Of a stretch of 64,000 nt of DNA, positions 48,001 through 58,871 are shown in pieces. A model generated the notes under the pieces. That model did no database searches. It was given only the letters and a program-made list of their open reading frames with translations, and had not been told where the DNA came from. The stretch's first letter is position 1. Every line of letters starts with the position of its first letter. This stretch comes from Tamarix chinensis (Eukaryota; Streptophyta; Magnoliopsida; Caryophyllales; Tamaricaceae). The stretch spans positions 64,779,245 through 64,843,244 of the forward strand of contig CM060175.1 in the NCBI GenBank assembly GCA_030549775.1, in the 5' to 3' direction. The translations under genes and the position numbers were made by a program.

Positions 48001-48019
48001 TCATTTTATTTTTTTTACA

Positions 48020-48300
48020 CCAATAGATGGGTTTTCAAGGACCAATTGATTGGTCGTGCTGACCATCTAATCTGTCTAAGTATTGCCCAACCCTCCCAGT
48101 GGTGGTGAACTAGGTAAATGGTTGACCCGATTAATCAACTATTTTAAGAACCAGTCAATTGGTTTGGTCAAATCAGTTGATGGATCTAAGCAAAGGCTAA
48201 GACTAGTGAGGTCACAGATTAACTAGTTGATTGGTTGACTACTGGGTCTACTAGACTAGTTTATCGATCTAGAAGACCATTCAATCGGTCGAGGTGAAAA
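48020..48300 (-). repeat. Degenerate CAATTGATTGGT/CGACTAG-type array of F5
   Basis: About ten loose units containing ACCAATTGATTGGTC, TTGATTGGTTGACT or similar short palindromes. Homologous to 12180-12500 in F1. Confidence 0.65.
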
Positions 48301-49049
48301 TGAACCCCTACCAAACACACTTACACACAATCATGTTCCTTAATCCTTACTCAATCAATCTGAACATCAATCATGGCTTACTCAAGGTCCTTAACAAGAC
48401 ATATTCATGGATTAACTCATGAAATACAAATCATGTTAAGAATATCAATGACATATGGAAATCATGCTTAAACTTTAGAAGCTTAATAAAAGAGTTGAAA
48501 AATCTTATATCATGTTCTCTTCATGCTAAGATAATATGTAAAACAAACTATGCATCATATTACACATGCTAATGTCACTAAGATGCTTAGAATACCAAAG
48601 ACAATTACAAAATTTAAATCATACTCATGAGGCTTATGCACATAAAATCTCAAGTTAAACTTTATACCATTCTTTTATTTATTCAATATTAGCATGTTCA
48701 AACACATTTTCATATCTAATACTCATGATTTCAAATCAATACAACATATACTACCATTATCCATAAAAATAGGGAGTATAATGGATTACCTCATAAGAGC
48801 TTCTCAAAGCCACCAAAGTGAGAAAAAGTCTACTCAACTTAAAAATCCGATACTTAAACACCTTAAAAATAAGATTAAAGCTTACTAAACCTTTAAAATC
48901 ATACAAATTTGAATAAAATTAAAGACTAAGGAGAGGAATTAGAGAGAAACCACCTCCTCAAGAAGAAAATAGAGAACCTAAAGAGACAAGCTAATCCTTC
49001 ACTCTTTTCCCAATCTAACTCTATCATGTTTAAGAAAAAAAAATTAATA

Positions 49050-49060
49050 AATATATATAG
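49050..49060 (-). promoter_or_regulatory. TATA-like site of F5
   Basis: The minus strand reads CTATATATATT upstream of the CT-rich leader homologous to the F1 leader. Confidence 0.4.
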
Positions 49061-49497
49061 CAAGGATTAGAATAAGAAAGAAATATGAAAACCAAAGGTC
49101 TTAGAGGGGGAATGTGGGAAAAAATAAGTACGAAGAAAACATGGAAGTTCAGAGGTTAGGGATGAAGGGAGAAAAATGAAGGTTTTGTTTAAAAGTCCTA
49201 AATGCTTCTAGTATAAAAACAAGGGTAATGAGGTTTATAAGTAGAGACTCCAAAGTCTGTCCCAAATTCAAGCTTCCAAGTGTAGATTGTAAAGGTTGAA
49301 GCCGGCACTTTTGCCATTAAGCTCAAATGTGATAACTAAAATGTTTAAGGTAATGTGCCTCAATAATTTCAAACACAAGAAGGAAATAAGGACAACAAGG
49401 AGAGGGAATCAAAGTTAGAAAATCTTTAGATGTTTTAGGGACAAATCGCCCACTTAGGAATCTCCCAGAAGAAGAAGAAGACGACAAATAAGAGGAC

Positions 49498-49569
49498 AAA
49501 AAAGAAGAAGAAGAAGAAGAAGAAAGAGAAGAAGAAGGAGGAGGAGGAGGAGGAGGAGGAGGAGGGGGT
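49498..49569. repeat. (GAA)n(GGA)n microsatellite in F5
   Basis: About 8 GAA units then about 8 GGA units. The minus-strand poly-Pro/poly-Ser frame across it is an artefact. A diverged tandem copy of CCTCAAATACGTAACTTTTT follows at about 49574 and 49622. Confidence 0.95.
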
Positions 49570-50706
49570 GGTTTCCTCAAATACGTAACTTTTTATAAGA
49601 ACAAGAAGAAGGAGTTGGTTTCCTCAAATATGTAACTTTTTATGAGAACATTATGTAACACGTTGCTTCTCAATAATCTAATTTTTATAAAATGCTGGTA
49701 TTGATTTATGAGTTTTAACTTTTAATTTAATTTTGATTAGATTATTTTATTTTAATCATGGTTCTTTATATATTTGTTAAATATTTGATACATTTTAATA
49801 TTTTATTAATGGTTTTGAATTTATGTCAAAATTTATTTAACTATTTATTGTTGCACATAAATCTAAATAAATCATTCAGAGTTGTGATTTTATTAAATCC
49901 ATGTAATTCAACTTATGTTTAATTATATTTCATTTTAATCATGCATTTTAATTTTAATATTTTAAATTCATTTCCAAGCATAACTTTGTTGTGTGATTAT
50001 GACTCTATCTTGGAGTTATAATTAATTAATAAAAAATAATTTATTTTACATTATAAAATCCCTTTAAAGTGGTAAAATTATTTTAATAATTGTTATCTGT
50101 ATTAATTCTTTCTTTATCCCTAAAAATGTATTTATAGATTTATAGGAGTATTTTTCCTAAAAGTTACCTTAATTGAAAATTTCTAATGCATAAGCGTTAT
50201 ATCCAAACTTTCTGAAGATTTTAAAATTTTCATCTATTATTGGTATTAGTTTATTCATTCTTAAATTTGAAAATCTTTTTTTTTCTTAAATGTAATCATA
50301 CCAAGTCTTCTAGTGAAAATATTTTGTGTTTCTATTTTTGTTCACATGAATAAGAACCCAAATGATATATTAATGTTTAAAGTCCATTACATACTTTCTC
50401 CGGTAATAGGTGAGGACACGACCACATTTAATTGCTAGATTAAGACAATAGTTAAATTAGGTTAAATATAACTTTTGGTACACACATGAACTAGATAATG
50501 TCTCAACATTGGAGTTTAATATGCACATAACAAAACATGACATCAACCGCCATGGATGAGTTAGCTTGAATTTGAAATTTTGTAATTGAACCATTAATGA
50601 ATCCTATTAAAACCTCATATAAGAAATCGTGCACCACTATAATTAGAACAAATTATGAGCATGCTAGGTCATATATTCTATAACATAAATATATTCAATA
50701 TATATC

Positions 50707-50708
<2 letters not shown>

Positions 50709-50737
<29 letters not shown>

Positions 50738-50747
50738 AAGAAGAAGA
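50709..50747. repeat. (GAA)n microsatellite in F5
   Basis: About 13 GAA units in the U3-like part of F5. Confidence 0.95.
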
Positions 50748-51207
50748 TAAGGGATATGAAGTTATAAAAATTACCTCTGAAAAAGTACTTTTAACAAATA
50801 CATTGTAAATAGGTAAATAGGTTAGGAATGCTCAAATGCTTTGTAAAAATCATGAATGGACAACTCAAAATAGAATCATGATGCTATAAAATTTTTGGGA
50901 AAAGATTCATAGTGAAAATTGAGCCTAAAGAACAAATGGCTTAGTCGAACTAGTTGATTGATATACTAAATCAATCAATTGGTTCTCTCAGTTTCAAAAT
51001 TCTAATTTTATAATAGACCAATCGATCGGTACATCTAAATGGTTTTCTGAGAAAGTTCACTTTTCTTCCGAAACCCAAACCAAACCTAACTAAAATGATA
51101 TGAAACTTTAAATCTACCTTTAAGCCATGATCAAACATACTTAGATCACAATAAAATGCATAGAATAACACACATGAAATATCCAAAAAAAAAAGTGGGT
51201 TATTACA

Positions 51208-53191
51208 TTAATGGTGGGTAAGGGGATGAGTGCAAGCTTGGTAAGCTACAAGGTTCATAGGAAGAGGCTTAGTTGTACATCACTAGCTTGACAATGTAAG
51301 GTGCCTAACCTCGGTAGCATACAACATAATCTTGGCATGTAAGGTCTAAAATCTTAACAACACAGAGCATAAACTCGGTAACACAAGGTGCACAAGTTCA
51401 ACACGTAAGAAGGGACACCGAGGAGGCTTGGTTGCTTGGAGAATGGATGATGGGGTGGTGTTAGTTAGGCAATTTTTTTGCCAAAAGTAATGGTGGTGTG
51501 GTTTCATGGGTATATCAAGTTGGTTGATGGCTGAAACGCAGGGTGCAAAGAATAAAGCAAAATGGAAGAAAGGAGATGGAGGGATAATGGTAACTATATA
51601 AAGAAATTTTTTAGAGTTGAATAGAGAAGAAGGGGTCTAGTTAGGTTACAATAAATGACCATGAGGTGAATATAAAATGCTTATATATTCGATAGTTTTT
51701 GTGTGATAAGGATATCGTGAGGGATTTGGGGAGTGAGGTCAAGTTGCAAGGTTAGGATGTAGAAAACAGGGGATGGGATGAGATTGTGTCTTGAGTAACT
51801 CTTGAATAAAGGGAGATTGAGTGAACTTTTGGGAAATTAACTTCCATGATTGAGTACAAGAGCTTGTAGTCATTCAAATTTTGATGGCCCTTTATGAAAT
51901 TATTAATTACATATAATAGAAAATCTTTTTTGAATTTATCATCATGGACTCTAAACTGTAGGATTCTATATGGCATTTAATTTGTGTTAGGAATTCCTGT
52001 GATCAAGTCCTATCTTTTTTTTTCTAGTCTGTTAAGAATTTCATGTATTTAGGAGTCTCTCCATCCTTCTTTGCGTCTATGATGGATATATCTCCCTTTA
52101 GTAAATTAAAAATTAAAATAGTTTTGTAAATTATCAACACTTACATGAATTTTTTTCCAACCTTTACGTTGATAGTGCAAATTTTTATATTGAAAATTTC
52201 CAGCACATATTTTCCAATTATTAAATATAATCCCTAAATTTCAAGGAATAGGAGTAACCCAAGACCTATTTCTTATACCACATTTCTTTATTCATTACTA
52301 AGTTGCTGTACCATTTCAAATAAATTCAATGATACCATTCTGCTCCCTGTGATATCTTTATTACAAGGTTCAACATTGGTTTTCAAATTATCAGGATGAT
52401 CTACGGTTTCTATTTCCATACATTCCATAGCATGCCCCATTTTGCTTCGATCTACTATCTCTAGTGTGAAACAAATTTATTTACATCTCCATGGTTTCTG
52501 TTTCCAACTCTTTTTTCTTTTCAATATACTTAAATGCATATCTTCAAAATCAACACCCTCAATATCTCTAACTTGGAAATGTGAACACATAAATTATTTT
52601 TAATTATAATTTTGGTGTGTTATGTCCCTCTAAGCATTTGTTTCAACATTATTGTTTTTCGTTGAAGCATTTTCAATTTTATTTTGTAGCTAACACTGTG
52701 GCATCATGTAAAATGGTTAGGTTATTCAAAATAAAAATATTAGATTCATTATAATAAATGCATAGGTCCCTTATAGTAGACAAAGAGGTTCATCACATAA
52801 AATTAATGAGTTCATCTAATAGGTTCATTAAAAAAAACTTTGGGACAACCCTAAAAAAAGGGTTATGTTCATAGCATTTAACAAAAAGTTCCAAAAAAAA
52901 CTAGATGTTCATATTATGAAACACTCGGGTTCATGATGCATACCTTTTATATTCATGGAATAACTACTCCATTTAACAAACACTTATGAATATAAAATAG
53001 TTAAGTTCATGATAGTAAAACACATATGTAGATTGTATTAAACATAGGTTCATCATATATGATGAATAAGTTTATCCCATAGGTTCATTAAAAAACAAGT
53101 ATAGGGAAATAAAAAAAAAACTCTCTCAAGCTTACAATATTTAAGTATTAGGTTTATTAACAAATAGTACCTATGTTTAGGTAGAAAATAG
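51208..53191. other. Spacer with unidentified coding-like remnant and GGTTCAT repeats
   Basis: No gene named. On the minus strand about 51790-52500, pieces of reading frame (PWNLGIIFNNWKICAGNF, YQRKGWKKIHVSVDNL, YRILQFRVHDDKFKKDF) look more protein-like than the surroundings but are broken by stops and unrecognised. From 52740 to 53170 the word GGTTCAT or AAGTTCAT recurs every 20-60 bp, and it resumes beyond Copia-2 at 58300-58520. Confidence 0.4.
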
Positions 53192-53196
53192 GTTTG

Positions 53197-53691
53197 TGTT
53201 GTGGAATTAGCATGGATTTAAAGAGGTTCAAACAAGATCAAAAGTGACAAGATTATACACACAATTGAAGATTCAACCATAAAACAAAATAATTGAGGAA
53301 AACTAATCAATCAATTAATTACACAAATTAGAAATTCTCTGTGAATTGAAAAATCTATGGAGAAGAAAAAAAAGTTAGGATGTATGATTCTCAATGATTA
53401 GGGTTTTATATGTATCTTTTATAGAAGAAAAAATCCTACAGAGCAAAACAATGTGTTTTGGAAATAACAAATAAACACGGTTAGGAAACATGGGGCCCTT
53501 GTGTTTATTTTCTTACTCTTGACTTTTGCCCAAAACACATCAAATATTTATCTCAGAAATATGGATTGTGTTTATTACCACGGGATCCTTATGTTTCTCA
53601 TATAAATCTCCATACTGCACTAAACTTCTCCAACACATGTGTAAACTAATACAATATTATGTTGTGCTCAAATACTTAGGTAAAACTCACA
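53197..53691 (-). repeat. 3' LTR of Copia-2
   Basis: Starts TGTTGTGGAATTAGCATGG and ends AAAACTCACA. Homologous along its length to 57709-58258. Both contain CACGGGATCC and CTCATATAAAT, the latter containing a TATA-like word on the plus strand. Confidence 0.9.
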
Positions 53692-53759
53692 ATTCTGCAC
53701 CTAGATGTAGTATTTGTGACGTATGAAATGTAAAGACCTATATAAATAACCCTAACCCA

Positions 53760-54330
53760 ACAAAGGACCTCATGACATATGAACACTAATCAAGTTCGAG
53801 AAACATTCGGACTTACCCACCATAAGTGGATTTGTTAGCATATCAACCAAATTATCCCAAGTACCTGCTTTCTCTAACACAACTTTAGCTACAACAACAC
53901 TACCTCAAAAAAAGTGATACTTAATGTCAATGTGCATCATTCATTGATGAAAAGAATTCTAATTCTTTGCTAAACAAATAGCACTTTGGCTATCACCACG
54001 AATAACTAGAGCACCATGACCAAATCCTAACTCTCATACTAAATCATCACACCATGAGGCTTCCTAAAAAGCCTTTGTTATAGCCATATACTCTGCCTTA
54101 ATAGTGAATAAGGTTGTCACCTTTTGCTAGGAAGACCTCCAGCTAATGGCTGAACCACTAAGATAAAAAACATATCTAAGGGTGGATCTCCTTTTATCAA
54201 GGTCACCACCGTAACTAGAGTCCACGAACCTAACCAGCGAATTAGTTATCTCCCATACTCAATACAAGTTGATGTCCTTCCCTTCAAGTACTTAAGGATC
54301 CACTTTACTATTACTCGTGAGCCTTTTCTA
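53760..54330 (-). pseudogene. Copia-2 RNase H
   Basis: Minus-strand frames encode FVDSSYGGDLDKRRSTLRYV (catalytic Asp region), AISWRSSQQKVTTLFTIKAE, GDSQSAICLAKN, and MHIDIKYHFF leading to LVDMLTNPL near 53830. Stops present. Typical C-terminal domain of copia pol. Confidence 0.85.
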
Positions 54331-55400
54331 GATTTGTTATATATAGACTAAAAATACTAACAACTTGAGTAATATCAAGAGAGGTACACATCATTGTGTA
54401 CATGATACAACCAACAACATTTGAATATGGAACAATCGCCATGAACTCCTCTTTCAAGTAGATAATCTAAAGTGAGTAGCCAATGGAGTGTTCACCATCT
54501 TAGCATTCATCATATGAAAGCTCTCTAGCACCTTATTCATAGAGGACTCTTGTGACTAGTATATAAGATTCTATTCATAGTTTCTAATGATCTCTATATC
54601 AAGGATCCTCTTTGTAGCTCCAAAATCCTTCATCTTAAACTCACTCTTCAACATGGCCTTCACCTTATCAACATCGTATATATATTTTGATACCACAAGA
54701 ATGTTATCAACATATAGTAACCCAAAATAGCTACCCTCCATCTCTTTCATGTACACGCATCCATCATACTAACTCTTGGATAAACCATGCTTGAGCATAA
54801 ACTAATCAAATCATTTATACCACTATCGAGGAAACTGCTTCAGATCGTACATTAACCTCTTTAATAGGCACACATGATCGCGCATCACCTCAACCACAAA
54901 TCCATCAGGTTGTCATGTGTAAATATCCTCCTTGAGCTCAACATGAAAAAATACAGTTTTAACATCCAACTTCCCCAACTCAAAACCATGCATAGCTAGA
55001 AGCCCAAGTAAGGTACGAATAGAAGTATGTCCAACCATAAGAGAAAATACCTCATCATAGTCCATGCCTAAAATATAACTGAATCCGCATGTAACTAAAT
55101 GAGCCTTGTACCTTGGTCTCTTAACCTTTGGAGCTTCCTATTTGAATTTGTACACCCACTTGCAATCAATAATATTTTTCTTCCTCAGAGCCATTACAAG
55201 TTCCCATGTCTTATTCTTCAATAAGAATCCATCTCTTCCTCCATAGCAACACACCACTTACCAAAATTAGTACTCTTAATAGCCTCTGAGAATGATGTTG
55301 GCTTATGAACATCAACATCAATCTCTACACTAGATAAACCATAGCCAGCTACTTCTTCATAGCCATACGTGATTGGAGGCTTAACAATCCTCTATGCTCT
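54331..55400 (-). pseudogene. Copia-2 reverse transcriptase
   Basis: RT of the RVT_2 type: KNKTWELVMAL, IIDCKWVYKFK, the AHLVTCGFSYILGMDYDEVF segment, GKLDVKTVFFHVELKEDIYT, LKRLMYDLKQFPR, then the active site LLYVDNILVVSK (54571-54756), where the usual YVDD is YVDN, and FKMKDFGATKRILDIEI. Several stops. Confidence 0.9.
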
Positions 55401-56440
55401 ACCTAGAGGAACGCCCCTTCCCTCCACCTGCTCCTAGATCCACCCACTTTAGGAATAGTGGGCCTATCATAAAGGTCTTTATCATCCAACTCAACCTCCA
55501 CCTAGTCTGAAGGGCTATCTTGCTCCACCTTCTTAGTGACACAATCATAAGGTTCGGTCTTCTAGAGGAATACAAACTCATTAAAGGTAACATCCCTATT
55601 AGTCACGAACTTAGATGCAACTGGGCCCCACAACTTATACCCCTTCATTATGGATGTAAAGCCAAAAAAAGATACACTTTTTTGGCTCTAGGCTCAAGTT
55701 CACCATCATTCATATAAGCATAAGCAGGGCAACCAAATATATGAAAATTAGAGTAATCTGTTGGCTTACCAGACCACAAATCCTCAAGTGTCTTCAAATT
55801 AATGGATCCACTTGGTAACTAATTCACCAGGTATGCTGCCATGTGAACCACCGCAGCCTAAAACACTCTACCTAGCTCTCCTTGTGATGACATACATTAA
55901 GCCTTCTCTAATAGAGTTTTGTTCATCTACTCAACAACCCCATTCTGTTTTGGTCTTCCAAAACATGTGTGGTGTATCGCTATCCCATGATCTTGGTTGA
56001 AATTAATGAAACTCTACTCAACAAACTCAAGACCATTATTTGTTCTTAGACACCAAAATTGCTTCTTAGTCTGGTTCTCTATCAAGGTCTTCCAGTGTTT
56101 GAAAACACCAAACACATCATTCTCATTCTTTAAGAAAGAAACCATGCCTTTCTAGATAATTCATCAATAAATGCAAGCACGTACCGCGGACCACCTTTGG
56201 AAACCATTCTTGCTTGACTCTAAAAATTTGCATGGGCATTATCAATAGGCCCTCTCGTAATATGCTTAGTTGCTGAAAAGCTAACATTCTTATACTTTCC
56301 AAACACATGGTGCTCATAGAATTCCATAGTACATGTTCTTTGTCCATTCAGCAACCCTCTCTTAGAAAGCTCAGTCAAACCCTTGACACTCATATGTCCC
56401 AGTCTCTTGTGCCAAAGTCTAGTAACATTTGAATCTAAAA
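55401..56440 (-). pseudogene. Copia-2 integrase
   Basis: Integrase with zinc-finger start HKRLGHMSVKGLTEL, the MEFYEHHVFGKYKNVSF segment, core Asp in YVLAFIDELSRKAW, NGVVE with the catalytic Glu region, LPSGSINLKTLEDLWSGK, IFGCPAYAYM and the C-terminal SKFVTNRDVTFNEF. Stops and small frameshifts throughout. Confidence 0.88.
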
Positions 56441-56766
56441 CCTTAGCAATGTCACAATAGCTATCCCCACAATAATGGAACCCACTAACTCATACAATGC
56501 CCCAACTCACTTCCCCTTCATCACCATTATAACTACTTTTGTAAATTTTAGGGTATCATCCTCAATAACACACTAGTACCCATTACAATCCAAGGAACTT
56601 AAATAGATGAGGTTCTTGGCCATCTCTAGGACATGTCTCACGATGGACAATGTTCTAACTACACTATCATGCATTGTCACCTTCACCATCTGACTCCTGC
56701 AACTTTGCAAGCAGCAATGTTGCCCATTAAGACAACTCCACCTTGAGTTGCCTCAAACGTTTGAAA

Positions 56767-57650
56767 CTAACTCCATTTAGGAAATATATGGTAATAGTAC
56801 CCAAAATCCAAGATCCATATATTAATGATCTTATTATGTCTATCAATAGCCGATAACACATATATATCACTATCACCATGGAAAAATGCAACATCATCCT
56901 TTACACTTGATGACTCACCAAATGTAGTACAGTGCTTCCTACTAGGACAAAACTTCCTAGCATTCCCCTTCTTGTGAGACCTATAGCATATCATATTCTT
57001 CTACCAACTCTTCGAATAAGATTTGGATTTTTTATGGTCACCAAACCTCCACCCCTATGTCCTCCCCATGGCTACCAATCCTTCACTATGGGAGTCCCTA
57101 AAAGTACTGCTACCATTCAACTAATTATCAATTAACTTCCATCGCATCTAAGGACTAACTTATCATTCTTATATAAAGCAGTCTCATAAAAATATTTAAA
57201 AACTTGTAGGCAAAGAACATAAAAATATAATATTAAAATCTTCATCATCTAATTTAACATCTATATTATACAAACCCATAACTATGGAGACAAATTCATC
57301 TAAGTGACTTTTTAAATATTGATCCTCACCTAATTTTATGACATGGAGCTGACCCTTCAACAATATTTGATTTGCTACTAATTTTTTTATATACAAGGAC
57401 TCAAGCATCAACCACAAAGCAGCCATTGTTGATTCATTTGCCACATCTCATAATATCTCATTCAACAAACACAATTGTATGGTAGAGAGGAGCTTCAAAT
57501 CTAAATTTTCAAATATATCATCTTTCATTGATCATAGCTTCTTCGAGTGATAGAATAAAGGTTTTTTTCAATCCATTATGAATTAAAATTGTCTATATCT
57601 TTAATTTCCATAATCCAAAATTGATAGATCAATTAAACTTTTCAATATCA
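56767..57650 (-). pseudogene. Copia-2 gag, zinc knuckle and protease
   Basis: Gag UBN2-type core at 57196-57444 (MLESLYIKKLVANQILLKG, EDQYLKSHLDEFVSIVMGL). Zinc knuckle at about 56930-56994 (CYRSHKKGNARKFC: the second Cys is Ser and the His is Asn). Protease active site at about 56775-56830 reads WILDFGYYYHIFP, with DSG changed to DFG. Frame breaks separate the blocks. Confidence 0.85.
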
Positions 57651-57690
57651 AATCTTGTACCTATCCTGATGACCAGATCTCTTCAACAAT

Positions 57691-57706
57691 GCAGCTTTGA
57701 TACGAA
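57691..57706 (-). other. Primer-binding site of Copia-2
   Basis: The minus strand reads CGTATCAAAGCTGC next to the LTR, a decayed form of TGGTATCAGAGCTGC, complementary to initiator methionine tRNA. Confidence 0.6.
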
Positions 57707-57708
57707 GT

Positions 57709-58258
57709 TGTTACGGAATTAGCATGGATTTAAATAGATCCAAACCAAATAAAAATTAACAATATTATGAACAATTGAGGACTCAAACACAAACAAAACA
57801 ATTGAGAAAAAGATAAAGATCTTTATCTATGCTCTTGTATAATTACTGAATCATTAAACTAATCAATCAATCAAGTACACAAATCTACAATTCTCTTTAA
57901 ATGAATAATTTAGTGGAGAAGAAGAAGAAGTTGAGATGCACGACTCTCGACTGCTAGGGTTTCAAAATGTCTCATTTTTATAGAATAAAAGAACTCTATG
58001 GGGTAAAGTAATGTGTTTTGTAAATAAAGAAAAAACACACTCGGTATTTACAAAACATGGGACCTGTGTGTTTATTTTCTTTCTCTTGAATTTTTCCCAA
58101 ATCACATCAAAGGTTTCTCTCAAAAACTATGATTGTGTTTATTAACACGGGATCCCCATTTTTCTCATATAAATATCTATACTACATGAAATTTTTCCAA
58201 CACCTGCATAAACTAACACAATTTTATATTGTGCTTAAATAACCAGTTAAAACTCATA
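57709..58258 (-). repeat. 5' LTR of Copia-2
   Basis: Starts TGTTACGGAATTAGCATGG and ends AAAACTCATA. About 55 bp longer than the partner through several small indels. A GAAGAAGAAG run lies near 57918. Confidence 0.9.
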
Positions 58259-58263
58259 GTTTG

Positions 58264-58871
58264 TCAAACACAATCTACAAAATAGAACCCTTAGGTATAT
58301 AACTAGAAATGTGCAAGTTCACTCTATAGACTAGGTATGTTCATAGTACTATAACTATCATGTTCAACAAATAATCCTTAGGTTCACTACATATTGCTAA
58401 TAACATAAATTCATAACATTTTGATGCATTGGTTCAGATATAAGTTAAACACAAAAAATAACATCTTATGAACATAAAAGGTAAGATATACATATACACT
58501 CAATGAACACAAATAAGTTCTTTAACAAAAAATTACATTCAATTCACAATTAGAATATACATTATGAAGCATAAAAGGACTATAATCTGGGATAAAAAAT
58601 TTACTTTATTGAAGTTTAAGCCCTATTTTTTAAAAGAAAAATTAGAATACTTGTCATTCATATTGTGTATGACCTTTAATCACTGAATTTATTGGTTGGT
58701 TTCTGCCATTTATGTTGATTTTGAAATTTTCTTTAACTTTGTAGTTCTTGCTTTGGATTTGTAGGTTCTCTATAAGGTAAAATTTAGATTTCTAATATTT
58801 TTTTATTCTTTAATTAGATATCTATATTAACATTTTTTACCTTTTTAACCTTTTTTACTTTGAGCATGTGT
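58264..58871. other. Flank of Copia-2 with GGTTCA-type repeats
   Basis: Continuation of the host sequence at 52740-53191 (AGGTTCACT, AAGTTCACT, TGTTCAT words). No gene. Confidence 0.5.

Larger units (their letters stand above)
44325..48019 (-). mobile_element. F4: complete LTR-only element nested in F5 (3.7 kb)
   Basis: Starts TGTAACACCCCCAAAATTC and ends TTTTTTTACA, flanked by CCAAT at 44320-44324 and 48020-48024. Contains the ATGTTACCGCCACATCTA block, the GGTAGTATCAGTACGGGTCC block shared with F2, the CCGGTGG array (45150-45700), a donor-like site (about 46025), an AT-rich part with many TAGGGTTTT stretches, a TATA-like site and a GC-rich end. A distinct family from F2/F3 with the same architecture. 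Confidence 0.88.
41758..51207 (-). mobile_element. F5: LTR-only element, family of F1, split by F4
   Basis: The left end TGTAACACCCCCATTTTTC and the right end GTGGGTTATTACA match, in reverse, the right and left ends of F1. The TSD is imperfect (TTTAT at 41753-41757, TTAAT at 51208-51212). Without F4 it is about 5.75 kb. Shared with F1: CCTTTATTATCGATACCCCC (about 43272), CGACTAG-type repeats (48030-48300, 50945-51040), a leader with CACCTCCTC-rich sequence (about 48950), and a TATA-like site (49050). No gag or pol. Confidence 0.75.
53197..58258 (-). mobile_element. Copia-2: Ty1/copia element with both LTRs
   Basis: Minus-strand Ty1/copia element flanked by GTTTG at 53192-53196 and 58259-58263. 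LTRs at 53197-53691 and 57709-58258. Minus-strand order: 5' LTR, primer site, gag, zinc knuckle, protease, integrase, RT, RNase H, 3' LTR, the copia order with integrase before RT. Many stops and altered catalytic residues, so it is dead. Confidence 0.93.

Noticed and set aside
49323..49580. Poly-Pro/poly-Ser minus-strand frame
   Set aside because: Artefact of the GAA/GGA microsatellite.
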